NCBI GenBank assembly: GCA_015061765.1
Contig: SUVZ01000016.1
Coordinates: 1-22,024 of the forward strand
Origin: Lentisphaerota bacterium
GTDB taxonomy: Bacteria; Verrucomicrobiota; Kiritimatiellia; RFP12; UBA1067
Direction: 5' to 3'
Length of the DNA stretch: 22,024 nucleotides
Shown here: piece by piece, positions 7,763 through 14,528 of the stretch
Position numbering within the stretch: position 1 is the stretch's first letter
How the letters are laid out: every line of letters begins with the position of its first letter
Notes under the pieces: generated by a model
The model's database searches: none
Seen by the model: the letters and a program-made list of their open reading frames with translations, nothing else
What the model was told of the DNA's origin: nothing
Program-made: the position numbers and the translations under genes

Positions 7763-7781
7763 GTCACGTGTTCCACGTGAC
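7763..7781. repeat. Perfect 8-bp inverted repeat GTCACGTG-TTC-CACGTGAC
   Basis: The 19-bp palindrome begins 20 nt after the stop codon of the deacetylase-like gene. It lacks a following T-tract on either strand, so it is a poor intrinsic terminator. It could stabilise the operon mRNA 3' end or be a protein binding site. Confidence 0.6.
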
Positions 7782-8041
7782 CGCGGACGTTCGGGATGTG
7801 CGTCTCTACCAGTTTATTCAACGGCCACAATTGAATTCCAATTGAATGCACATGGGCGTGTGATTGTGTGTGGGGAGATGTTTTTTGATATAATTCGCGG
7901 TGTTAAGGAATGGGTTGCATTCTGATTGCCGTGAGGCATGGCGTTATTGGCAATGCAATCGATACGGAACATGAAGAAAGCAGCTTTGACAGTGATTGAA
8001 ATCAGTGCCGCACACAAGATGCGGTACGGAGGTTGTGTTGC
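7782..8041. other. Leader and intergenic region before the T3SS fragment
   Basis: No large gene is present. The stretch holds a repeated CAATTGAAT word near 7831-7852, the -10 box at 7889, two mutually exclusive 6-bp pairings (7925-7930 with 7949-7954, or 7924-7929 with 7955-7960) and a possible small reading frame. Confidence 0.5.
7889..7894 (+). promoter_or_regulatory. -10 box for the T3SS-like gene cluster
   Basis: A perfect TATAAT in the same GATATAATT context as the glycan operon promoters. TTGTGT lies 19 bp upstream as a weak -35. The implied leader is about 140 nt long. Confidence 0.5.
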
Positions 8042-8045
8042 ATGA
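7971..8045 (+). CDS. Possible small leader peptide (24 aa)
   Basis: The frame reads MKKAALTVIEISAAHKMRY and five more residues. Its TGA overlaps the ATG of the next gene (ATGA at 8042-8045), an arrangement that favours translational coupling. An upstream in-frame ATG at 7938 would give 35 residues. The Shine-Dalgarno is weak. It has no recognised family and could be chance. Confidence 0.25.
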   Translation: MKKAALTVIEISAAHKMRYGGCVA

Positions 8046-8386
8046 ATGCTGAAGAACGCCAGTTCCTTTTGACTGCCGCGTGGCTCTTCGTTCGGCATGG
8101 ACAGCCCGCCCGTGCCCGTGCGCTTGTCGAGGCACTTGTCGAGGCGGATCCGCGAGATGGTGTTTCAGCGGCGGCGCTTGTGGAGCTGATGCTTGCCGGA
8201 CATGAGGGTTTCGAGGCATTGAAGGTTTTGCGGGCTGCGGATTTTCCTCCGGAACTTGCCCGGGCAGAGGCTGTTCTTGAAACGCGTGCGCTTGCGATGG
8301 TGGGGCGTGCCGCCGAGAGTACGAAGAGGTGGAGACGCTTCCTTGAATCGCGCAAAGGGAAAGGCCGGTCATGGATTGCTCGGTGA
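8042..8386 (+). CDS. Small helical-repeat protein, SctG/YscG-like T3SS chaperone candidate
   Basis: The 114-residue protein is entirely helical in look, with Ala/Leu/Arg-rich paired helices resembling TPR repeats (AAWLFVRHGQPARARALVEAL at the N-terminus). It lacks a signal peptide. The ATG at 8042 is chosen over a TTG at 8033 because GGAGG at 8028-8032 is correctly spaced only for the former. Length and fold match the YscG/SctG family, which holds the T3SS needle subunit in the cytoplasm. Position upstream of an SctK-position gene and sctL fits the G-K-L gene order of ysc-type operons. No needle gene is adjacent. Sequence alone does not prove the family; the call leans on context. Confidence 0.5.
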   Translation: MNAEERQFLLTAAWLFVRHGQPARARALVEALVEADPRDGVSAAALVELMLAGHEGFEALKVLRAADFPPELARAEAVLETRALAMVGRAAESTKRWRRFLESRKGKGRSWIAR

Positions 8387-8808
8387 CACAGGCGCGCGAA
8401 CTCATAGGCAATGCGAAGCTATGGCCGAAGGTCAAGGCGTATCTTGCCGCCGGCGGCGAATTCGAACTGTTTCCCGCTAAGGATCCCTCTCGTCTTAAGC
8501 TTCTTGATGAGGCTACCCGGGCCTCAATTGGCAAGTGGATGGAGGCGCTTGCCGCCGCTGATGGCTGGCGCAAGGTCGTGGACGGGGAGAAGGTTCGTGA
8601 ACTCAAGGCCGAGTATCCGGGCGTCTATCCGGATGTGTTCCGCTACACCGTATATTTTGTGAAGTGGCGTGATGTTCTTGAAGGGATGGTGCGGTCGGCT
8701 GCCGAAAAAGGGTGTAGGGTTTCGCAGGTGGAATGCCCTGATTTCAACATGGTTCTTCTTCTTCTCAAACTCAGATTTCCGGAGGCATACGAACTATGCT
8801 GCTCGTAA
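8371..8808 (+). CDS. Hypothetical protein in the SctK position of a T3SS fragment
   Basis: The 145-residue protein overlaps the preceding gene by 16 bp and the next by 13 bp, indicating tight translational coupling in a three-gene unit. An AAAGG Shine-Dalgarno precedes the ATG. It is mixed-charge, soluble and largely helical, without signal peptide or membrane segment. In many T3SS operons the gene directly before sctL encodes SctK, the sorting-platform protein that contacts the basal-body cytosolic ring. The protein is shorter than typical SctK (about 200 residues), and I do not recognise a diagnostic motif. It may be a divergent SctK or another accessory factor. The product is probably cytoplasmic. 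Confidence 0.5.
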   Translation: MDCSVTQARELIGNAKLWPKVKAYLAAGGEFELFPAKDPSRLKLLDEATRASIGKWMEALAAADGWRKVVDGEKVRELKAEYPGVYPDVFRYTVYFVKWRDVLEGMVRSAAEKGCRVSQVECPDFNMVLLLLKLRFPEAYELCCS

Positions 8809-9413
8809 AGAAACAGTCATTTGAACTTTCATCTTCCGCGCGTCTCGTGAAGGCGGCAGATGTGCAGACGGTGTGCGATGCGCAGAGCGTGATTGCGGCC
8901 GCCGAGGCAGAGGCCGCACGGCTTCTCGAGACGGCAAAGGCTGCGTACGAGGAGGAGCGGCGCAAGGGCTACGCCAAAGGGCTTGCCGATGTGCAGGCGG
9001 AGGTGGCGCGGCGCAAGCTTGAGCTTGCCGACGAGTCTGCCGCGTTCATGGCTTCGGTAGAGGAGAAGATGGGCGATATTGTGATGAAGGCGCTGAGGAA
9101 ATGTGTGGACGAGATTGGCGACAGGGAGCTGGTCGTCCAGGTCGTCCGCAAGGTGATGAAAGCGGTCGTCCGCAACCAGCGTCAGATCACCCTGCGTGTC
9201 GCCCCGGATATGGTCGAAACCGTGCGTTCTCGCATGAGCGACATCCTCGCCGACTTCCCGCTTCTGGACGAAGTGGACGTTCAGGAGGATGCCCGGCTCA
9301 AGGGAACGGCGTGTGCGGTGGAGACTGCCGCCGGAATAGCGGACGCATCCATTGACACGCAACTTGCCGCCGTTGAGGAATCGATACGTCGCAGGTTCTC
9401 ACGGGAAAGTTGA
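8796..9413 (+). CDS. sctL: Type III secretion stator protein, SctL/YscL/HrpE family
   Basis: The 205-residue protein shows the standard SctL layout. A short N-terminus (LLVKKQSFELSSSARLVKAA) is followed by a long Ala/Glu coiled coil at about 25-85 containing the family pattern AYEEERRKGYAKGLADVQAE. A C-terminal domain (about 85-190) resembles FliH and V-ATPase subunit E, including VVRKVMKAVVRN and a DEVDVQED strand. SctL dimers link the export ATPase SctN to the cytoplasmic sorting platform and regulate its activity. GGAGG at 8781-8785 supports the ATG. It is third in an overlapping cluster; neither sctN nor any ring, needle or export-gate gene is nearby. Flagellar FliH is the main alternative, but the N-terminal pattern favours SctL. 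Confidence 0.82.
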   Translation: MLLVKKQSFELSSSARLVKAADVQTVCDAQSVIAAAEAEAARLLETAKAAYEEERRKGYAKGLADVQAEVARRKLELADESAAFMASVEEKMGDIVMKALRKCVDEIGDRELVVQVVRKVMKAVVRNQRQITLRVAPDMVETVRSRMSDILADFPLLDEVDVQEDARLKGTACAVETAAGIADASIDTQLAAVEESIRRRFSRES

Positions 9414-9457
9414 TTTTCAGTTTTACATGTCCGATCTGCCGAATGTGGAGCAGAGGG

Positions 9458-9463
9458 TATGAT
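9458..9463 (+). promoter_or_regulatory. Candidate -10 box for the phosphoesterase gene
   Basis: TATGAT lies 43 bp upstream of the ATG at 9507 in the 93-bp gap after sctL. No convincing -35 is visible, so read-through from sctL is equally possible. Confidence 0.25.
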
Positions 9464-9506
9464 TTAAGAAAGTTAGTGAACATAAACAGAAAGCAAGGAG
9501 TAAAAC

Positions 9507-10568
9507 ATGAGTGTTTCAAGAAGATCGTTTCTGGGCGGGGCAGCATTGGCCGCCGCTGGGTTGGCGGCAACGGATTCCGCCGCCGCAAAGGTTGCCGGAT
9601 CCGGCAAGGTGAAGTTCTGCGTGTTTGCGGATATTCACTACACGCCGGGTACGTTTCCCAATTCCACTAAAGAATGGCTTGGGCAGATCATCGACCATGC
9701 AAAGGCTGAGAAGTGCGACTTCATCATCCATTGTGGAGACTTCACCAGCTATCCTGTACGCTATTCGGAATATGTGGATTTCTACAACAATTGCGGACTG
9801 CCGGCGTACCATGTCATCGGCAACCATGACGACGATGGCAATGCCCATGAGGATACGCTGAAGGCGTACCGCATGGAATGCGGACACTACTTCTTCGACC
9901 GCAATGGTTTCAGATTCGTTATTGTGGATCCCAACCACATCCAGTACGGGGATGGAAAGATCGTACATTATTCGAAGGGCAACTATTTCAAGAAGAATTC
10001 CGCCGCTGGCGATGTCATTGGCGTAGTGCCGCCGGAGCAGCTGGTGTGGCTGAAGGAGACGATTGAGAATTCTCCCTATCCGTGCATCGTGTTCTCGCAT
10101 CAGAGCTTCGAGCGTCCGACCGGGAACGCCTGCCACAACTACCGCGACGTGCTGAAGATTTTTGACGACGCAAACCGCATTGTGCCGGGCAAGGTTCGCA
10201 TGGCTATCAATGGACATCACCATCGCGACCACATCCGTACTTTGAACAAGGTTGTGTACTTTGATTTGAATTCAGCGAACTTCGACTGGATTGGAACCTC
10301 TCGTGCGCACGGCAAATACACCAAGGAATACCTTGAGGCCAACCAGCTCAAGTCGAAGGTCGGCGGCAAGGTGCCGTTCATTTCGTGGGTCGATCCGATT
10401 CATGCCATAGTCACGATGGATGTGGATGGAACTATCAAGATTGAGGGCATGGAATCGAAGTTTGCATGCGGTGTCACTCCTGAGTCGGTGGGTGTACGCT
10501 TCGACACCTGCGCCCGTCCAACGACTGCCGGAGTGCAAAGCCTCGAAATGAAGATCAAGTATTCCTGA
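9507..10568 (+). CDS. Tat-exported calcineurin-like metallophosphoesterase
   Basis: The protein (353 residues) starts with SRRSFLGG at residues 4-11 and an Ala-rich hydrophobic segment, a Tat signal. All five metallophosphoesterase motifs are visible: DIH at 42-44, GDF at 77-79, GNHD at 105-108, SHQ at 197-199 and GHHH at 236-239. The dinuclear metal site should therefore be intact. Such exported enzymes cleave phosphomonoesters or phosphodiesters in the envelope or outside; the substrate is not evident. AAGGAG precedes the ATG. It follows the T3SS fragment by 93 bp but ends at its own strong terminator, so it may be an independent unit or the last gene of that transcript. Secretion of the active form outside the cytoplasm is inferred from the signal. 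Confidence 0.87.
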   Translation: MSVSRRSFLGGAALAAAGLAATDSAAAKVAGSGKVKFCVFADIHYTPGTFPNSTKEWLGQIIDHAKAEKCDFIIHCGDFTSYPVRYSEYVDFYNNCGLPAYHVIGNHDDDGNAHEDTLKAYRMECGHYFFDRNGFRFVIVDPNHIQYGDGKIVHYSKGNYFKKNSAAGDVIGVVPPEQLVWLKETIENSPYPCIVFSHQSFERPTGNACHNYRDVLKIFDDANRIVPGKVRMAINGHHHRDHIRTLNKVVYFDLNSANFDWIGTSRAHGKYTKEYLEANQLKSKVGGKVPFISWVDPIHAIVTMDVDGTIKIEGMESKFACGVTPESVGVRFDTCARPTTAGVQSLEMKIKYS

Positions 10569-10590
10569 TCTTCCATCGCAAAGGCAGGAT

Positions 10591-10630
10591 GCAACCGGGA
10601 AATATGCGCTTCCCGGTTGCATTTTCTTTG
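10591..10630 (+). terminator. Rho-independent terminator
   Basis: A perfect 11-bp stem GCAACCGGGAA / TTCCCGGTTGC (10591-10601 and 10610-10620) with an 8-nt loop is followed by ATTTTCTTTG. It lies 22 nt after the phosphoesterase stop codon. Confidence 0.92.
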
Positions 10631-10695
10631 TATGTAGGACGTGACACGTTATCTGGAGTGCAAGTCTCCAATGAGCCAGTTGGGAGGAATCAGAT

Positions 10696-10830
10696 AGTCG
10701 AAGTTGGGAGTCGAAGTTGAAGAAAAAGCAATGGGCTTAGACCATTCCATCGTTGGACTTGACAAACAGTTGTGTTTCTGGTTTCTAGTTTCGGGTTTCA
10801 GGTTCCCATCTTCGACTTCCAACTTCGACT
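10696..10830. repeat. Long inverted repeat with internal heptamer array
   Basis: Arms 10696-10716 and 10810-10830 match in inverted orientation at 20 of 21 positions, 93 bp apart. The right half is a heptamer series from 10774: GTTTCTG, GTTTCTA, GTTTCGG, GTTTCAG, GTTCCCA, TCTTCGA, CTTCCAA, CTTCGAC. The left arm is itself two near-copies of GTCGAAGTTGGGA. It could form a long hairpin or be a small non-autonomous element. No target duplication is evident. Confidence 0.75.
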
Positions 10831-10839
10831 GGATTCTAA

Positions 10840-10952
10840 CGGACAACGTTTTAAATCCATTCGTGGCGGCGTACCGGAACGACCCAATTTTTCAAGAAGT
10901 TGGACCGCGCAAGGCGGCCTTTCGGCATTGCGCCGGGGGGCGTTTTTTTTTT
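10840..10952 (+). ncRNA. Candidate structured small RNA ending in a T10 tract
   Basis: Hairpin CCAATTTT-TCAA-GAAGTTGG occupies 10884-10903. It is followed by GCGCAA (10907-10912) pairing with TTGCGC (10928-10933) around a GCC-TTTC-GGC loop. A short CGCC-GGGG-GGCG hairpin (10931-10942) abuts ten T residues (10943-10952). The last two stems share bases and exclude each other. The preceding gene already has its own terminator, so this second plus-strand terminator implies a separate transcript. TTGACA at 10759-10764 is a possible -35, but its -10 is poor. No known RNA family is recognised. Confidence 0.35.
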
Positions 10953-11044
10953 GTCGGTTGACCAGGCCGGGCGATAGCGGATTTCAATTTCCCGCCGCCT
11001 GTCATGTGTTTTGAAGGGCTGTCCCTACAGAATCCTGTCGCGCG

Positions 11045-12235
11045 TTATTTGTGCGAGTTTTGCGCACGCCATTCGCGCATGGTTATGCCGAATCGGCGTT
11101 TGAAAAGCGTTTTCAGGTAAGAGCAATCCTTGTAGCCGCAAGCTTCGGACACAATTTTGATCGGGCGTGATGTGGTCGCGAGAAGCTTTTTCACTGATTC
11201 GAGTTTGTAATACGTGATGGTTTCGTTTATCGATTCGCCGTTGAATTGCTGGAATCTGAGGTCGGCGAGCCGTCTTGAAATGCCGAGAAATTCCGCTACG
11301 TCATTTACCTTGATGCCTTTGGTGGCGTTTTTTCTGATGAAGTCGGTGGCTCGCGTAAGAAGATGCGCGGCCGGTGACGATACGACCGCCGATTCGCGCT
11401 CGACGATCTTCAGAGGACGCGCCAGAAATGGAGGCGGAGTATCCTCGCCGCGTCCGGACATCAGTTGCTCGAGAGAACGGGCCGCCACATATCCGATTTT
11501 TTCGTGGTTTGGCATGATGCTCGAGAGAGGAGGCGTGCAAGATTCGTCGAGCAGTTCGTCGTTGTCGACTCCGAGAACCGCAATCTGTTGGGGAATCTTG
11601 ATGCGGGCATCCTTGCACAGGCTCAGCACTTGCGTGGCGCGCGTATCCCACGCAGTCATCACGGCGGCAGGTTTTGGCAACGCGATCAGCCATTCCCTCA
11701 GTGCGGCAAGATCTTTGTTGCTGCCAACCATCCCTGGAGAACTGAAAATATCTGTTGCAAGGCCTCGTGCTTCCAGTTCTTCCTTGAATCCTTTGAGTCG
11801 TGCCGCGCTCCAGTATTGGCATGAAACCGTGGGAACGAAACCGTATGTCCGGTGTGCCCCGAGCGAGACAAGGTATCGTGCTCCCATATGGCCGATGAAT
11901 TCGTCGTCATTATGTGTGAAGGCGATGTGCGACTTTCTTTGGGAGAGAATCGGACCCGGATCGCCGATGAAGGAGACGTGTATGTCGGAATCACGTATGA
12001 GGCGTGCGGTTGTGTCCTGCCCCGGCTCACTGGCGATTATTCCGTCATAGCCGTCATTCCTGAGGGCCGTGAATATCTCCGGTGTGAGTTCGTCCGGCAT
12101 TTGGAATATCCGCGTTCTCCAATTGGGGTGGTTTCGCGTAAAGAAGAAGATCCCGGAGAGAATGTCGCGACCGGCCGCACCGGACAGGCGCAGCACAATC
12201 ATGATTTTCTTTTGTTTTTTGATTGATTTTCCCAT
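11045..12235 (-). CDS. XylR-like transcriptional regulator 2 (sugar-binding domain plus AraC HTH)
   Basis: The start is set at 12235 (MGKSIKKQKKIMIVLRLSG), giving 396 residues. The longer frame from 12313 would run back through the promoter TGGTACAAT at 12271-12263. The sensor domain of LacI/XylR type covers about 10-285, with VLGVDNDELLDESCTPPLSSI as the typical hinge and dimerisation end. An AraC HTH pair follows at about 300-390 (IKVNDVAEFLGISRRLADLRF and the final KRRFGITMREWR). It is divergent from the operon at 12388 and probably its activator in response to a released sugar. It has the same architecture as regulator 1, but the sequences differ enough to suggest different ligands. The Shine-Dalgarno is weak (AGAAGAG). 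Confidence 0.87.
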   Translation of the reverse strand: MGKSIKKQKKIMIVLRLSGAAGRDILSGIFFFTRNHPNWRTRIFQMPDELTPEIFTALRNDGYDGIIASEPGQDTTARLIRDSDIHVSFIGDPGPILSQRKSHIAFTHNDDEFIGHMGARYLVSLGAHRTYGFVPTVSCQYWSAARLKGFKEELEARGLATDIFSSPGMVGSNKDLAALREWLIALPKPAAVMTAWDTRATQVLSLCKDARIKIPQQIAVLGVDNDELLDESCTPPLSSIMPNHEKIGYVAARSLEQLMSGRGEDTPPPFLARPLKIVERESAVVSSPAAHLLTRATDFIRKNATKGIKVNDVAEFLGISRRLADLRFQQFNGESINETITYYKLESVKKLLATTSRPIKIVSEACGYKDCSYLKTLFKRRFGITMREWRAQNSHK

Positions 12236-12262
12236 TTCTCTTCTGTGCGATTTTCGGGGCGT

Positions 12263-12271
12263 ATTGTACCA
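12263..12271 (-). promoter_or_regulatory. Extended -10 promoter of regulator 2
   Basis: The minus strand reads TGGTACAAT, an extended -10 box. It ends 27 nt before the ATG at 12235, giving a leader of about 20 nt. This supports the shorter start. Confidence 0.5.
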
Positions 12272-12316
12272 CAGACCGACCGGGCGCGCAAACAGGATGT
12301 TGCTTGAAAACAAACA

Positions 12317-12351
12317 TTATTCTTGCGTGATAACAATCATATTACTCTTGT
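12317..12351. promoter_or_regulatory. Candidate operator: ATTAyTCTTG direct repeats
   Basis: ATTATTCTTG (12317-12326) and ATTACTCTTG (12342-12351) differ at one base and are 25 bp apart. The second copy overlaps the -35 of the operon promoter. That is where class II AraC-type activators bind. The pair is flanked by loosely inverted TTGAAAACAA and TTGTTTCAA. Confidence 0.4.
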
Positions 12352-12377
12352 TTCAAAATATGGCGATAGGATATAAT
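12349..12377 (+). promoter_or_regulatory. Promoter of second glycan operon
   Basis: TTGTTT (12349-12354), a 17-bp spacer and a perfect TATAAT (12372-12377). The ATG at 12388 lies 10 nt after the -10, implying a leader of only a few nucleotides. Confidence 0.6.
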
Positions 12378-12387
12378 TCAAGCCGTT

Positions 12388-14514
12388 ATGCAAATGTTGT
12401 ACATCAAATCGATGCTTCTGTTTGGCGCGGTTGCGTGCGCGTCAGGAACATCCTTGGCTGCTGATTTCACGTCTGGGGAGGCAACCCTGCGCCTTTCTGA
12501 TGCCAACGGGGCGGTGGAATCGCTGGTGGCCGCCGATGGGTCGGAACGCATCCTGGCGGCCGCCGAGGCGTTTACGCTTCAGCTCTTGGACGGCAAGGGC
12601 GAGCCGACGCGGCTTAAATCGTCCGATTTTTCTTTTTCGCGCGATGGGAACCGTCTTGCGTGGCGGCATGCGAACGGACTGCATGTCAGCGTTCTTGTGA
12701 CGGCGGCAGACGATGGGTTTCGTTTCAAGCCGGCGGTCGAAGGAATCCCCGCCGAAATGCTGCTTGAATGGTTCGACGGTCCGCAAATCTGTATTGCGCC
12801 CGACAGGAAACTCTTTTGGCCGAATTGGGACGGCATCGAAGTGACTGACTACAATTCGCGTCCGTATCGTCCCATCAGATACAGGAAGCGCTTCGCACCG
12901 GGGTTCGGAAGTTCCCTTTATCCGGGTCTTGCCCAGATGCAGTTTATGGCTGCCTACAAGGATGGGAAAGGTCTTTATTTTTCAGCTGTTGACGATCGCC
13001 ATACGCAAAAGGCGGTGGACTGGGACCAGCAGGACGGCAAATCCATCCGTTTGACACTCCAGACCTTCTGTGGCGATCTTGATGCGGATGGCGCATGGCG
13101 TCCAAAGTTCCATTACCTTCTCAAACCCTATGAGGGAGCTTGGATGGAGGGTTGCGAAATTTACCGCGATTGGGTGTACACCTTGCCTGATTTCAAGAAG
13201 AAGCCCAATCGCCCGAAATGGATGTATGATTCTCCGGTCAATCTCATCTATCCCGTGCGCGGAAAAGGAAATGACTGTGGGCGCGATATGCCGGCCAACC
13301 GGTTCTTCCCCTACATCAATGCGATGCCGGCGGTTGAAAAATATGGCAACCTTCTTGATTCGCGGATCATGGCGCTTCTGATGCATTGGGAGGGGACCGC
13401 ACCGTGGGCGCCGCCGTACGTATGGCCGCCTTACGGCGGCGAGGAGGCACTCGCAAAATTCCGCGATGCACTCCACGCGCGCGGCGACTTGCTGGGCGTC
13501 TACTGTTCGGGCACGGCCTGGACGCAAATCAGCAGCATTGAGCCTTCGTACTCGCTTGAACAGCGCTTTGAGGAAGAGCGTCTTGGCCGCCACATGATGC
13601 GCGGCCCCAAGGGCGAGATTACGGCGTGCATCTGCAATGGATTCGATGCCCAGAAACTGGGCTATGACATGTGCCTTGCAGAAGACTGGTGCGTCGGCGA
13701 AATCGTCGCGGAGGCGGCCAAGTTTTCCCGGTTCGGAATCGATTACAGCCAGTTCTTCGATCAGAACATGGGCGGCGGTTGGCTCCTCTGCTACGCGAAG
13801 CACCACAAGCATCCGCCAATCCCGGGAGCATGGGCGGTTGAGGCGATGGTCGCGCTCCAGAAGCGGATGGTTGCGGCCGGGAAAGGGATGATCCTAGGGT
13901 GCGAGCAATCCGCCGCAACGCCTTTTGTGCCGTATCTTCCGTATAGCGACGTCAGGGCGATGCCGGGACTGATGTTCTTCGGGCGGCCCGTACCGGGATC
14001 GGCATTCGTGTTCCACGAGTGGATGTGCAATTTCACGGGCAACCAATGCGGCATGATCAATTCCATGGACGCTTATTGGCGGTGGATGAGCGGTTTCCAT
14101 AACGGTGACATGTTCTCGCTGGTCCTTAACGACAGCGGGGAGATCGTCTGCGGATGGCCGGCTCCTTGGAGTAACGGACCGCTTCCTGAGCGCGACGGAC
14201 TCGTCTCCGTTCTGAAGAAGCTGAACGCGATCAGGAAGAAATATCCGTCGTTCCTGTTGGAAGGCAAGATGATCCGTCCGTTCGTCACGTGTGAATCACG
14301 CATTGCATCTGTCAACTTCGACGGATGGACGCGCGGCAAGGTGGAGACAACCGAGATCCTCACCTCGTTCTGGGAGAACGCGAAAGGCGAGCGCATCGGC
14401 TTCGCCTCCAACTGGCGGCGTGAACCTTCAGAACTGAAAATCACCTATCCAGACGGACGCACGCAAACGCGCATCCTCGCGCCGCTTGAGACGATAGAAC
14501 TTTCTGTAGAATAA
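12388..14514 (+). CDS. Secreted DUF6259-like glycoside hydrolase, first gene of operon 2
   Basis: The 708-residue protein has a Sec signal peptide ending near SLAAD (residue 25). A beta-sandwich-like N-terminal domain (about 30-260) is followed by a probable (beta/alpha)8 barrel at about 270-600 and a small C-terminal beta domain. Within the barrel, SRIMALLMHWEGTAPWAPPY begins near residue 326, and GIDYSQFFDQN near 450-460 has acidic residues at a barrel-strand end, as expected for a glycosidase nucleophile region. The overall pattern resembles proteins carrying DUF6259 from Lentisphaerota and Planctomycetota. The substrate is unknown; the neighbouring GH110 gene suggests host glycans. There is no Shine-Dalgarno, and the ATG lies almost at the predicted transcription start. 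The next gene begins 14 bp downstream. Confidence 0.6.
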   Translation: MQMLYIKSMLLFGAVACASGTSLAADFTSGEATLRLSDANGAVESLVAADGSERILAAAEAFTLQLLDGKGEPTRLKSSDFSFSRDGNRLAWRHANGLHVSVLVTAADDGFRFKPAVEGIPAEMLLEWFDGPQICIAPDRKLFWPNWDGIEVTDYNSRPYRPIRYRKRFAPGFGSSLYPGLAQMQFMAAYKDGKGLYFSAVDDRHTQKAVDWDQQDGKSIRLTLQTFCGDLDADGAWRPKFHYLLKPYEGAWMEGCEIYRDWVYTLPDFKKKPNRPKWMYDSPVNLIYPVRGKGNDCGRDMPANRFFPYINAMPAVEKYGNLLDSRIMALLMHWEGTAPWAPPYVWPPYGGEEALAKFRDALHARGDLLGVYCSGTAWTQISSIEPSYSLEQRFEEERLGRHMMRGPKGEITACICNGFDAQKLGYDMCLAEDWCVGEIVAEAAKFSRFGIDYSQFFDQNMGGGWLLCYAKHHKHPPIPGAWAVEAMVALQKRMVAAGKGMILGCEQSAATPFVPYLPYSDVRAMPGLMFFGRPVPGSAFVFHEWMCNFTGNQCGMINSMDAYWRWMSGFHNGDMFSLVLNDSGEIVCGWPAPWSNGPLPERDGLVSVLKKLNAIRKKYPSFLLEGKMIRPFVTCESRIASVNFDGWTRGKVETTEILTSFWENAKGERIGFASNWRREPSELKITYPDGRTQTRILAPLETIELSVE

Positions 14515-14528
14515 AAAAGGAGAAGAAA

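Larger units (their letters stand above)
10631..11044. other. Non-coding stretch between the two loci
   Basis: No supported gene. It contains the long heptamer-derived inverted repeat (10696-10830), a structured segment with a T10 tract (10840-10952), and a tail to 11044 in which I see no clear element. The tail contains GGGCTGTCCCTACAG near 11019-11033, which shares GTCCCTAC with the palindrome at 16611-16632. Confidence 0.6.

Noticed and set aside
7944..8606. 220-codon minus-strand frame over the T3SS fragment
   Set aside because: Ser/Pro/Arg/His-rich antisense composition, and it conflicts with three coupled plus-strand genes with good ribosome binding sites.
8796..9413. Flagellar FliH
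   Set aside because: The N-terminal pattern and the small upstream genes fit SctL better, and no flagellar gene is nearby. It remains the main alternative.
9516..10232. 238-codon minus-strand frame
   Set aside because: Antisense to the phosphoesterase gene, whose five metal motifs are intact.
10696..10830. Insertion sequence ends
   Set aside because: Only 93 bp lie between the arms, there is no transposase, and no target duplication is visible.
11214..12050. 278-codon plus-strand frame
   Set aside because: Ser/Arg-rich shadow of regulator 2, which has clear domain motifs.
12236..12313. Longer start for regulator 2
   Set aside because: It would place the TGGTACAAT promoter and its leader inside the gene, and the added residues do not look like a regulator N-terminus.
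12982..13812. 276-codon minus-strand frame
   Set aside because: Shadow of the DUF6259-like gene in GC-rich DNA; composition typical of antisense frames.
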